Positions 26,559-34,684 of a stretch of 53,406 nt of DNA are shown in pieces. A program made the position numbers and the translations under genes. The stretch lies in contig CAYRGS010000011.1 in NCBI GenBank assembly GCA_964423875.1, forward strand, positions 1 through 53,406, given 5' to 3'. The notes under the pieces are model-generated. The model did no database searches. It was given only the letters and a program-made list of their open reading frames with translations, and had not been told where the DNA came from. Every line of letters starts with the position of its first letter. Position 1 is the first letter of the stretch. The DNA comes from CAYRGS01 sp964423875. Its GTDB lineage: Bacteria > UBA8248 > JACPRG01 > G963555815.

Positions 26559-27704
26559 TCATCCCGTGAATTCGAGGATATCTAGACCATTCAAGCGGTC
26601 GAGGGCGTAGATCAGGCCATCCTCGGCGAGAAACACGTCGTTGGTCTTGATGATCTCCTGGCCCGGCCCGGGGAGCGGCACGTGAAATCCGACTTCTTTC
26701 GGGCGGTAGGGATCGCTGATGTCCACGGCCCGAAGGCCCCCTGTGAACCAGGCCACGAAGAAGATGTGGTTGTACACGCCCGGATAGATCTGTTCCTGTG
26801 GCTGATGGGCGCCGAACTCGGCCACGTGATGGAAGGGGTGGGGGTCCGGGACCTGATACGTCGAGACTGGTACCGGGTTTGTCTCGTCGGTGATGTCCAC
26901 CATCCAGAAAAACGCGTTGGGCTTGTCGGTCAGCCGATCGGAGACCTCCTCGTCCGTCACGACCAGGAAGCGTCGCCCCCCGATCTCATAGGGGAGGGGA
27001 AGCGCGGTGTGCGTCGGGCAGGGATATGGGGGGCTCCAGTCCATCCGGCTGAGGAGCCTCGGCGCGCCGAGGTCCGCGATGTCCAAAATCATGAACCCCG
27101 CGTGCCAGTAACTGACGTAAAGCCGGTCGCCGAGGCGAAGGGGGTGATGGCAGCGGCACCTCCGGCCTTCTAATTCCGGCGTCTCGCCGCCAGCCACGTG
27201 CTGGCCCGGGACCCACCAGCGCGAAACCTCCTCCGGGCGTTCCGGATCGGCGAGGTCCAGGATCATCATGATGTTCCCCTGGTAACCCTCCATCTCCGGC
27301 GAGATGTAGGCATAGCGCCCGTCGAAGTCGAAACGGTGGACGCCGGTTCCGCCCGTTTTGAAAAAGGCGATCTCGCGAGGCTTGGACTTGTCCGAGATGT
27401 CGAAGACCTTAAGGCCACCCTGAACCGACTCGGTGGCGTTGCGCATCCGCTCATGGTTGAGCAGCATGATGTCCCCGGCCACGCGGACTTTGTGAGAGTG
27501 GACGCCCGGGGGGACGGTAAGATGAGAGACAATCCGGGGATTCCTGGGATCCGAGACGTTTAGGATGGTTGTCCCGTCCGGGTGGCTCATGTGTCCCACG
27601 TAGGCGTAGCCGTTCTCGACGGTCACCTGCCCTCCGCCCACCACGTCGATCCGACCGACCGTCTTGAAGTTTTCCGAAATCCCGAACGTACGTTCCGGCG
27701 CCAT
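26559..27704 (-). CDS. LVIVD-repeat beta-propeller protein
   Basis: This 381-residue protein consists of repeated blades with the LVIVD pattern. Examples are ILNVSDPRNPRIVSHL, LKVFDISDKSKPREI, MILDLADPERPEEV, MILDIADLGAPRLL, MVDITDETNPVPV and AVDISDPYRPKEV. There is no signal peptide, so it is probably cytosolic. Proteins of this kind are widespread, poorly characterised, and often found beside selenium-binding-protein-like or surface proteins. GGAGAGGG precedes ATG 27704. It is flanked by remnants (integrase, coding scraps). Its biochemical role is unknown. Confidence 0.88.
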   Translation of the reverse strand: MAPERTFGISENFKTVGRIDVVGGGQVTVENGYAYVGHMSHPDGTTILNVSDPRNPRIVSHLTVPPGVHSHKVRVAGDIMLLNHERMRNATESVQGGLKVFDISDKSKPREIAFFKTGGTGVHRFDFDGRYAYISPEMEGYQGNIMMILDLADPERPEEVSRWWVPGQHVAGGETPELEGRRCRCHHPLRLGDRLYVSYWHAGFMILDIADLGAPRLLSRMDWSPPYPCPTHTALPLPYEIGGRRFLVVTDEEVSDRLTDKPNAFFWMVDITDETNPVPVSTYQVPDPHPFHHVAEFGAHQPQEQIYPGVYNHIFFVAWFTGGLRAVDISDPYRPKEVGFHVPLPGPGQEIIKTNDVFLAEDGLIYALDRLNGLDILEFTG

Positions 27705-27864
27705 GAAACCCTCTCCCTGGTTCTTTCGTCCGATTTATGATTGACCCTGAAGTCCTTGAAAATCCTATCTATGCAAAGGGTGGGAGTCAACGGTTCCAGC
27801 AAGAACCGAGGTCCACGGGAGGCTGTTTCCTTCCAGGATCGATTCGAGCGGAGGAAGATTCTGT

Positions 27865-28116
27865 GATTATGACCGGCAAAAGTCGCAGCGGGAGATTCTC
27901 GGCGAGATCGTTCTAGGCCGGGTCCGGAAAGAGAGGTAGAGTCCAGGCCAACGGACCTGGGGTCTCGTGAGGGTCCGGGTGGGTGAAGTTGCCCGCGTCT
28001 ACGATAGGGAGACGTTTTTCATCGACGGCAATAAGGTTGCAAATAGCCGCTACACGAAATTTGTCTGGTCAGCCGGAGGCGACCGGGTCTTGCTTTCCCT
28101 TTTTCCACCCGCGTGA
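27865..28116 (+). other. Coding-like scrap in the 27.7-28.1 kb gap
   Basis: One plus-strand frame reads protein-like sequence on both sides of a single TAG stop: DYDRQKSQREILGEIVLGRV before it, and VARVYDRETFFIDGNKVANS then KFVWSAGGDRVLLSLFPPA after it, ending at TGA 28114-28116. I do not recognise the family. It may be a decayed gene or chance. The remaining part of 27705-28126 shows nothing else. Confidence 0.25.
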
Positions 28117-28126
28117 ATTCGCTTCC

Positions 28127-29131
28127 TCACCAGGATTTTGGGAAGATCCTCGGGTTAAACCGATTGGTATATAGGTCCTCGAGCTTGACCTCCTTTTTGA
28201 GTTTTAACAAGCGGACCATCAGGTCCCGGGTTTCCTTCATTTTTTCTTTAAGCATATAACCGACGCCGTTCTTCTTAGCTTCCGGTGTTGAAAGCAGACT
28301 GACAGCCACCTTCCACTGTCCGAGCACAAGATGCTTTGATGAACCTGGGTTGTACTTGAGGAAATGCTTGACGGCCTCTTCCGGGTGATCAATCCCATAC
28401 GCGATGCCCTGGATCGCGGCTTTTAGGAAGCGCCTGACCCGATCCGGCCGGTTCTGAATGTCGTCATCGTGCGCGATAATCCCATTAGAGTATATGTTGA
28501 AGCCCGAATCCTTGTAGAGTAGCATGCCGACGGATTTTCCGGCCTCTTTCGTCTTGAACGTGACTACTGGAAGGCCCGTGACATAGAAAGCACCCGCATC
28601 CACCTTTCCTGCGAGAACACTCGGTAGAATGGACGGGAAATCCATGAACTGGAATTTCACCTTGGATTGGTCAATACCCGCGAGTTGGGCATAGGCCCCA
28701 AATGCCTTGAAGCTTCCCGACCGTTGGGACGCTCCAACCACGCGTCCTTCGAGGTCTTTGGGTTTGCGGATGCCGGACGATTTCAGGAAATACACCCCGT
28801 GGGGCGCTTTGCCAAACACCATGGCGATCTCTTTGGCCTTTGACCCCCTCGCCCTGCCTCCCACAAGAGAGCCGGTGTCAGCGAATCCGAAATTGACCGT
28901 CTTGGTGCTCACATATTTGATCGTGTTTCCGGAACCGAATCCCCGAACGATTTCCATGTCAAAGCCGGCCGCTTGGTAGAAGCCCTTTGCCAGGGCAGTG
29001 AAAAATCCGGAATCAGGCCCATAAAACATGGAGCTGGTTGAGAACTTCAGCTTCTCGGCGGCCCGCGCCCCAGGGACCAGTGCGAACATTAACATTGCCA
29101 CCAAGATCAGGGGCCAGAATTTCCTTTTCAT
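28127..29131 (-). CDS. ABC transporter substrate-binding protein, NMT1/SsuA-like
   Basis: This 334-residue periplasmic binding protein has a signal peptide (residues 1-24, ending GARAA). It shows the NMT1/THI5 pattern: GFFTALAKGFYQAAGFDMEI (23 or so residues after the cleavage site), FGFADTGSLVGGRARG, IRKPKDLEGRVVGASQRSGS and LPSVLAGKVDAGAFYV. Relatives bind pyrimidine precursors, sulfonates or nitrogen compounds. The start ATG 29131 follows AGGAGGAG. No permease or ATPase gene is adjacent, so it either works with a remote transporter or was left behind by rearrangement. The ligand is unknown. Confidence 0.87.
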   Translation of the reverse strand: MKRKFWPLILVAMLMFALVPGARAAEKLKFSTSSMFYGPDSGFFTALAKGFYQAAGFDMEIVRGFGSGNTIKYVSTKTVNFGFADTGSLVGGRARGSKAKEIAMVFGKAPHGVYFLKSSGIRKPKDLEGRVVGASQRSGSFKAFGAYAQLAGIDQSKVKFQFMDFPSILPSVLAGKVDAGAFYVTGLPVVTFKTKEAGKSVGMLLYKDSGFNIYSNGIIAHDDDIQNRPDRVRRFLKAAIQGIAYGIDHPEEAVKHFLKYNPGSSKHLVLGQWKVAVSLLSTPEAKKNGVGYMLKEKMKETRDLMVRLLKLKKEVKLEDLYTNRFNPRIFPKSW

Positions 29132-29209
29132 GGACCATCTCCTCCTGGAAAAGCGTCCGTATCTGCCATCCACATCGATGAGAGTTGCTTCAACATCACA
29201 CTCCGGCCA

Positions 29210-29524
29210 TCATGTGTCAAGAAGGAATATCACCTGGTTCGACTCCCCGGCGATTCCTTTTATCCGCGCTTTGACCTTCTTCATGTCCACCCGGACCGGC
29301 CCGTCGAGGAGGACGCCGAAGTCGGGACCCCGGCGCGCCATGTGCGCGGCCCGGGCGCTCGCGACGAGGGCCTTGGTCGGGGCGCATCCCACGTTGACGC
29401 AGGTGCCGCCAACTTCCTTGCGATCGATAACGGCCGTCCTCAGCCCCTCGCGGTTCAGCCGACCCGCCAATGACGGTCCGGCCTGGCCCGTGCCGATAAT
29501 GATCGCGTCAAAATTCGCGGGCAT
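29210..29524 (-). pseudogene. Pyridine nucleotide-disulfide oxidoreductase, N-terminal fragment
   Basis: About 104 residues match the start of the mercuric reductase/dihydrolipoamide dehydrogenase family: FAD-binding FDAIIIGTGQAGPSLAGRL and the redox-active disulfide motif GGTCVNVGCAPTKALVASAR. The family needs about 450 residues, but the frame stops after KARIKGIAGESNQ and the next gene follows at once. It is a truncated gene. ATG 29524 follows GGGGAGG. Confidence 0.85.
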
Positions 29525-29612
29525 TTTACCTCCCCTTCTGTGGTTCATTCCTGGAACGGTCCGCTCGAGCACGCCCTTAAAGGCCGGATGGGCGTCTCAC
29601 GGGGGATTGAAA

Positions 29613-29762
29613 GAGATTGTAACCTCAAAGCTTCAAGGATTCGCGGGTTTTGGATTTTTCTTTCTGCCGAACAACATTCCCGGAGGGCGAACCCACCTGC
29701 CCACCGCGGAATTCGATGAAATCCTTCCGGCCATCCTCAGGATCCGGGCGGACGCCTGCTGA
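29613..29762 (+). other. Coding-like C-terminal scrap before the UbiD-type gene
   Basis: This plus-strand frame ends FFFLPNNIPGGRTHLPTAEF, DEILPAILRIRADAC and TGA at 29760-29762, and looks like a real protein C-terminus. I cannot identify the family, and the upstream part of the frame runs antisense to the reductase fragment. It is probably a remnant. The stretch 29763-29965 shows no other gene. Confidence 0.25.
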
Positions 29763-29965
29763 GGCGTGAGCCCTGACGAATCAGGAGGAAATCCTGAAGG
29801 GTTGAGGTGGATGGCTCCGCTGGATGCACTCGAATTCCGGATGAAAGTTCTTATCCCGTCAGCCCGCGCCCGGCCCTCGCAGTTGACGGTTTCCCATCCT
29901 TTTGGGTACGCTCGGACGAACTTCCGGGATGACTACAATCGGGCCCGTGAAAGGAAGACTCGAAA

Positions 29966-31414
29966 ATGCCGTTTGAAGGTTTGCGCGATTACCTCGATGC
30001 GCTGGAGCGGGAAGGGCTTTTCCGCTGGGTGGACAGCGAGGTGGACAAAGACTGGGAAATCGCCTCCATGAGCCGGATGCTCTTCCGCGCCTACGCCGAA
30101 GAGCAGCGGTACGGGCTGGGATTCCGGAACATCCGGGGATTTCCCGGCGGCCGGGTGGTCTCAGGCGTCCTCGCCGCCTCCGCGCGGCAAATCGCGATGG
30201 CGCTGGAAACCGAGCCCGAGCCGTTGGCCATATTCGAGCGCATCACGGAGGGGATCGACCACCCCATCGAGCCCGTTCTGGTCGATTCGGGACCTTGCAA
30301 GGAGGTGATCCTCCGCGATGAGGACGTCAATCTCCTGGCCTTCCCCGTCCCCGTCTGGACGCCGGAGAAGGATGCCGGCCCTTATCTGACGCCCCTTTGG
30401 GTCACCAAAAACCCGGAGACGGGCGAGCGGGACATCGGCATGCGCCGCTGCCAGATTAAAGGGCCTGACAAGACAGGGATTCTTTTCGGCGCGCCTGACC
30501 GCTACGGCGCCGTCCACCACGCCAAGTGGGAGAACCGAGGCCAACCCATGCCCGCCGCGCTCTTCATCGGCGCCGACCCCGTAACCTACCTGGTGGGCCC
30601 CGGCCGATTCGGCATGGACGAGCTGAACGTCGCCGGGGGGATCCGCCGGAAGCCGGTGAAGCTGGTCCGGTGCGAGACGTGCGACCTGGAGGTTCCGGCC
30701 AACGCCGAATTCGTCGTCGAGGGGGAGATCTCCACCGGGCGCGTCGAGCCGGAAGGGCCTTTCGGGGAGTTTACGGGGTATATGGCCGGAGGGCGGGCTT
30801 GTCCGGTGTTCACCGCCCGGTGCATCACCCACCGGAAGGACCCCATCCTGCTGGGCGTTATCAGCCAATTCCCACCCAGCGAGAGCACGATGATCAAACG
30901 GAACCTCCTGGAGGCCGGCCTGTACAAGCACCTGTCGGGCGCGCTGAACCTTCCGGGGATCGCCGATATCCACGCCGTCGAGGCCGGGGGGTGCACGGCC
31001 ATCCTGTGGATCAGCGTCAGGAAGCTGTTCGCCGGGCACGTCGATCAACTCGCGTTCGGCGTCATGGGCTACTTCGGAATGAGTTATTACAAGTGGATTA
31101 TCGTGACTGACGACGACGTGGATATCCGTGATCCGTTCATGCGGGACTGGGTCCTCTCGTGGCGCGTCCGGCCGGATCGGGACATGCGCGTGCTCTCCGA
31201 TACGGCGCCCGTCGAACTCGACCCTTCCTCGATGCCGCCGGGGGAGACCTCGGGGAGCGCCAAAGGCGCGAAGGTCATCATCGACGCGACGAAGAAGTGG
31301 GACTACCCCGACGTGTCCCTGCCGCCGCGCGAACTCCTGGACCGGGTTGCGGAGAACTGGGCGAAGTACGAGCTTCCGCCCTTGGGGGATATTCGGCTGC
31401 CGAGGGGCCTGTAG
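29966..31414 (+). CDS. UbiD-family (prenylated-FMN-dependent) decarboxylase
   Basis: This 482-residue enzyme of the UbiD family performs reversible decarboxylation of aromatic or alpha,beta-unsaturated acids using prenylated FMN. The expected Arg-Glu-Glu active-site set is visible: R160/161 in IGMRRCQIKG, and E263 and E268 in RVEPEGPFGEFTGYM. The N-terminal FEGLRDYLDALEREG and the mid-segment HHAKWENRGQPMPAAL are typical. ATG 29966 follows AAGGAAG. No UbiX-type prenyltransferase gene is visible in the window, so the cofactor must come from elsewhere. The substrate is unknown. The next gene, a creatininase-family hydrolase, is 154 bp downstream. Confidence 0.93.
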   Translation: MPFEGLRDYLDALEREGLFRWVDSEVDKDWEIASMSRMLFRAYAEEQRYGLGFRNIRGFPGGRVVSGVLAASARQIAMALETEPEPLAIFERITEGIDHPIEPVLVDSGPCKEVILRDEDVNLLAFPVPVWTPEKDAGPYLTPLWVTKNPETGERDIGMRRCQIKGPDKTGILFGAPDRYGAVHHAKWENRGQPMPAALFIGADPVTYLVGPGRFGMDELNVAGGIRRKPVKLVRCETCDLEVPANAEFVVEGEISTGRVEPEGPFGEFTGYMAGGRACPVFTARCITHRKDPILLGVISQFPPSESTMIKRNLLEAGLYKHLSGALNLPGIADIHAVEAGGCTAILWISVRKLFAGHVDQLAFGVMGYFGMSYYKWIIVTDDDVDIRDPFMRDWVLSWRVRPDRDMRVLSDTAPVELDPSSMPPGETSGSAKGAKVIIDATKKWDYPDVSLPPRELLDRVAENWAKYELPPLGDIRLPRGL

Positions 31415-31567
31415 CCTCCCAAGGGGCGTTTTTCGGCTTGTCCGCCGATCCCGGAAAGATCGGCGCCGCTCTTCAGGGTCTCCGTCAGCGCAAAATAGAG
31501 TTGTATGAAATGGGGCCCGGACCACCGCCCCGGAAGAATCGCCCGCCACACCGGAGGAATAAAAGGC

Positions 31568-32449
31568 ATGGCCGCAGCAAAGAAGGGCAAACGACAATCA
31601 GTCTGGATGCAGGACCTGACCTGGGAGGAGATCGCCGAATACCTCGAGGGCGAAGACATCGTCATCGTCCCCATCGGGAGCACCGAACCGCACGGCCCGC
31701 ATCTGCCCATCGGTGTGGACGGGTTCGAGGCCATCGACTATTCCGAGGGAATCGCCGAGACGGCCGGCGTCCTGTGCGCGCCGCCCACCTGGTTCGGCGA
31801 CGCCCAACACCATATGCACAAGCCCGGGATCTCACTGATGCCCGAGACAGTCGTGGCCGTATTGAAGGACATCTACCGCAGCCTCATCCGGCACGGCTTC
31901 AAGAAGGTCATCACCTTCAACGGCCACCGGCTGGCCAACACGGCGGCCATCGGAATCGCGACGAAGACAATCAAGCAAGAGTTTCCCGAGGTGATCTTCG
32001 CGCTTTACGATCCCCTGATGATGGCGTCCACGACGCACCGCGAGGTCTGCGAGAATCCGGGAGCCGGCCAACACGGCGGCGAGTTCGAGACTTCTCACAT
32101 GCTCTACCGGCGGGGCCACCTTGTCCAGATGGACAAGGCCTTCGAGCACCGGGGGAGACTTCTGTTCGAGACGCGGTTTTTCTCGCACGACCACTTAGGA
32201 GGGGGGGACCGGATTCCCATCACGATCGACGCGAAGGACCAAAGCTTTTACACCCCCCCCGCCCACATCGGCGACCCAACTGTGGCAACGGCTGAAAAGG
32301 GGGAGACGCTCTGGAACGCCATCATCGGCAACGGGGTGGAATTCATCGAATCGCTCCGGAAATTTCGACCCGCAAAACGGCGGAAATACCCCCGCGCCGT
32401 CCGATCTACCCGCTCCGGGTCCCGGCCGAAGGGGCGAAAATCCAAGTAA
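31568..32449 (+). CDS. Creatininase-family amidohydrolase
   Basis: This 293-residue metal-dependent amidohydrolase shows the metal ligands E and H in GSTEPHGPHLP, D in GVDGFEA, H in FNGHRLANT and E in GGEFETSHML. The family includes creatininase, the riboflavin-pathway enzyme ArfB and mycofactocin peptidase MftE. The best match cannot be chosen by eye. The C-terminal 30 residues are a basic Lys/Arg/Ser-rich tail. ATG 31568 follows GGAGGAAT. It is co-directional with the UbiD-type gene, but an inverted repeat (GCCGATC/GATCGGC, 31444-31464) lies between them. A second family member is at 51644. Confidence 0.9.
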   Translation: MAAAKKGKRQSVWMQDLTWEEIAEYLEGEDIVIVPIGSTEPHGPHLPIGVDGFEAIDYSEGIAETAGVLCAPPTWFGDAQHHMHKPGISLMPETVVAVLKDIYRSLIRHGFKKVITFNGHRLANTAAIGIATKTIKQEFPEVIFALYDPLMMASTTHREVCENPGAGQHGGEFETSHMLYRRGHLVQMDKAFEHRGRLLFETRFFSHDHLGGGDRIPITIDAKDQSFYTPPAHIGDPTVATAEKGETLWNAIIGNGVEFIESLRKFRPAKRRKYPRAVRSTRSGSRPKGRKSK

Positions 32450-32551
32450 CCATAGGGAAGGACGCCGGTCCAAAGCGGTCTGCCTGCACCGGTCGGTTTG
32501 CCAAAATCCCTGCGCTTCAGAACTGGCCTGGAAAATTTCACGCCATCAGGA

Positions 32552-32579
32552 TTGACGAATACGCTTCTTTGGATATAAT
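32552..32579 (+). promoter_or_regulatory. Sigma70-type promoter before the small-gene cluster
   Basis: The -35 TTGACG (32552-32557) and a perfect -10 TATAAT (32574-32579) are 16 bp apart. They precede the 61-residue gene by about 130 bp, leaving a leader with a hairpin. Confidence 0.65.
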
Positions 32580-32601
32580 TACAGAAAAACCAACGAGTTA
32601 T

Positions 32602-32624
32602 CGCTCCGACGGCCCGTCGGGGCG
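32602..32624 (+). promoter_or_regulatory. Stem-loop in the leader of the small-gene cluster
   Basis: CGCTCCGACGG and CCGTCGGGGCG pair over up to 11 bp with one G-T, and the innermost pairs must open to form a loop. It begins about 15 nt after the expected transcript start. There is no following T-run, so a 5' stabiliser or regulatory element is more likely than a terminator. Confidence 0.4.
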
Positions 32625-32709
32625 AAACGGGAATTGAACGCTGTAATTTTTTGAACGGGACGACAGGTCTGACATCTATGGCAAAAGCGGCCCAGGGAGA
32701 TCTCGAAGT

Positions 32710-32895
32710 ATGACCACCGTCAAGGAGGATTTCACGGCATACATCCGCATGGGAAAAGACGGCGACCCCGAACCCGTCGAGTTTGCAGAGGGTGAGGAGG
32801 TGTCGATCGTCCAGGAATGGGAGGGAGAGCTGGTCTTAATCAAGAATGACGATGGAAAATTATTCAACGTCAAGAAAACTTTGATTGACCTATGA
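32710..32895 (+). CDS. Small acidic protein of unknown function
   Basis: This 61-residue protein is rich in Glu, Asp and Lys, with alternating hydrophobic and charged residues (EEVSIVQEWEGELVLIKNDD) that suggest a small beta-barrel, perhaps SH3-like. There is no signal peptide or membrane span. ATG 32710 has GGAGA about 10 nt upstream. A clear promoter lies before it and the fused cold-shock gene follows at 33116. I do not recognise the family. Confidence 0.6.
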   Translation: MTTVKEDFTAYIRMGKDGDPEPVEFAEGEEVSIVQEWEGELVLIKNDDGKLFNVKKTLIDL

Positions 32896-33115
32896 TCCGA
32901 ATAGAACCCATAAAAAGAAAAGGTTGAGACAGCGGTCTTGAAGCGGAATCTGGCGAGGCCGGGGATAAAGTTGGACAGGTCCTGAGGAATGGTTCCATTG
33001 AGTCTGTCACTATTTCCGAAGCGCAGCCTATCTGAATTCCGGAGGGCCCTCCGCCGGACGGGCGGAGCGGTCGTTCCATTTTTATGTTGCGGTCAGAGAG
33101 AAGGATATTTGTTCA

Positions 33116-33625
33116 ATGTCGAGCGGAAGGATCAAAAGACTGATTACGGACCGAGGATTTGGATTTATTGAAACGACCCAAGGGGAGGATTTGTTCTTTC
33201 ACTGCTCAAAACTCCGCGAAATTGAGTTTGCCGACCTTCACGAGAACCAGATCGTAGAGTTCGACGTCGCACAATTCCCCCAAGGACTTCAGGCGGTGAA
33301 CGTGCGCACGTCGGGGTCCGAAATCAATGAGCCCCAGGCCGAAAATGGCTGGTCCACCACCGTTCCCTCCCCATCCGGTTGGGAGGAGGAAACGGAAGAA
33401 CAGCCCGATTCTTTCGAAAGAGAAGGAGACGCCCTGACACCGCGCGAACAATTGTTGATCCGCCTCGCGGTCAACATCACGCGGGGTGCGGAAGGGGCCG
33501 TTCGGGACCAATTGGACGCCGCGCGGCAGTTGGGAATCGACAAGGCAACCTTGTCGGCGGTGATCAATGGGGTGAGCAAGGCCAACGCGGACGCCTGCCG
33601 GGCGGTTACGGCCGAAAACCTGTAA
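33116..33625 (+). CDS. Cold-shock domain fused to an AhpD/CMD-like helical domain
   Basis: This 169-residue two-part protein has a cold-shock domain at residues 1-66, with RNP1 RGFGFI and RNP2 DLFFH, beginning MSSGRIKRLITDRGFGFI. An acidic linker (about 67-105) follows. Residues about 107-150 (LTPREQLLIRLAVNITRGAE, then GAVRDQLDAARQLGIDKATL) resemble the helical core of carboxymuconolactone decarboxylase/AhpD proteins. The catalytic CxxC expected in the GCxxC-type segment is replaced by GAEGA, so peroxidase activity is unlikely. The second half may be a dimerisation module. The domain assignment is by eye. The function is unknown, presumably RNA-related. Confidence 0.75.
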   Translation: MSSGRIKRLITDRGFGFIETTQGEDLFFHCSKLREIEFADLHENQIVEFDVAQFPQGLQAVNVRTSGSEINEPQAENGWSTTVPSPSGWEEETEEQPDSFEREGDALTPREQLLIRLAVNITRGAEGAVRDQLDAARQLGIDKATLSAVINGVSKANADACRAVTAENL

Positions 33626-33705
33626 GCTTCGCCGGCCCTGAGATCCGTCTTGCCCCGTGATGCTTTTCAGGGACCGTCGTCTTCCCGTCCGCAAGAGGAG
33701 CCGAC

Positions 33706-33951
33706 ATGGAAAAAGAGATCCTGGGACGGGTTGCCAAGATCCGGTTGGCCGAAGGGAAGGAGAGGTGGGAGGTCTGGGCGGACCTCTATGAGGACGGTGG
33801 GAAGCCTTCCGATGGAGAGGACGCCATCGAGCGGGAATTTTACGGAATCGGTGATGACCGGGAAGAAGCGGAAGAGATGATCGAGGTCCTCATCACCAAC
33901 TACCTTAAGAAAAAGTGGAAAAAAGATCGGCTTCGAGGACAGACGGATTAA
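33706..33951 (+). CDS. Small acidic hypothetical protein
   Basis: This 81-residue protein begins MEKEILGRVAKIRLAEGKER and includes WEVWADLYEDGG, then a Glu-rich helix (DDREEAEEMIEVLITNYLKK) and a basic end. A good ribosome site (AGAGGAG) lies before ATG 33706. It follows the cold-shock fusion by 80 bp on the same strand. There is no signal or membrane segment and I do not recognise the family. Confidence 0.65.
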   Translation: MEKEILGRVAKIRLAEGKERWEVWADLYEDGGKPSDGEDAIEREFYGIGDDREEAEEMIEVLITNYLKKKWKKDRLRGQTD

Positions 33952-34062
33952 ACGGCCCTTCTCATCGTCTGTGACCAACCTCAGCCGTTCAACCTCACTT
34001 GAATCGTTTCAAACCTCGGAATTCAGCGCTGCCGCTCTCACCCTGAGGAGAAACCTTCGCAC

Positions 34063-34578
34063 ATGAACGCTGTCCGACATCTTGTTTCTTCCGCCGGGGC
34101 AGGCACCGCAGTCGGGGCGGCAACCGGATCCCCTGAAATTGGAACGGCCTTTTTCATCGCGGGTTGGGCCATCGACTTGGACCACGCGCTGGACTTTGGC
34201 CTGAAATGGGGCCCCCGGGGGGCCTTTGTCCGGATGGCCCGGATGGGAATCGGCCCAATCAACCGCCCGGACACCGCCATCTTGTTTCTCCACGCGTACG
34301 AGGTCTCCGTCCTGCTCTTCGCGCTCGCGGCCGCTTTTCCCGAGTCGCCCTGGATATTGGGCACGGCCCTAGGACAACTCTTTCACGTCCTTCTGGACCA
34401 AATAACGAACTTGCGCAAATGGGGACCCACTTACTTCCTCGCTTATCGGTGGTCGCGCCGATTCAGACTCGAGCTGTGTTTCCCCGGCCAGACCCCAGAG
34501 CGGAAGCACGGCCCGCAAACCGTGACGATCGACCTCGCCTCCGAAACCGGGTCTCCCTCCTCCCCTTCCGGGAGTTGA
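34063..34578 (+). CDS. YdjM-like membrane-bound metal-dependent hydrolase family protein
   Basis: This 171-residue protein has several hydrophobic segments (about residues 20-36, 74-92 and 96-112). It carries the histidine/aspartate motifs DLDHALD (about 38-44), HAYE (about 77) and LGQLFHVLLDQI, which together resemble the LexA-regulated YdjM/membrane hydrolase family. The identification is moderate. TGAGGAG lies before ATG 34063. It is the last of the four small plus-strand genes starting at 32710, ahead of the convergent proA. Confidence 0.6.
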   Translation: MNAVRHLVSSAGAGTAVGAATGSPEIGTAFFIAGWAIDLDHALDFGLKWGPRGAFVRMARMGIGPINRPDTAILFLHAYEVSVLLFALAAAFPESPWILGTALGQLFHVLLDQITNLRKWGPTYFLAYRWSRRFRLELCFPGQTPERKHGPQTVTIDLASETGSPSSPSGS

Positions 34579-34684
34579 AACCCGCCCTCTCCGGGCGTGG
34601 AACATTCTGATCTTCTGAAAATGCGTCGTGGCCTTGGTCAGCCGGGGTGGGGAGAGGGGGAGAGTAGTCCACGCGCCCGCGGCC

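Noticed and set aside
29028..29612. Upstream part of the 244-codon plus frame ending at 29762
   Set aside because: It runs antisense to the NMT1-type gene and the reductase fragment and has no protein-like pattern. Only the last 50 codons look coding-like.
30161..31597. Minus-strand open frame of 478 codons opposite the UbiD-type gene
   Set aside because: It is antisense to a gene with visible catalytic residues, and its composition is typical of shadow frames.
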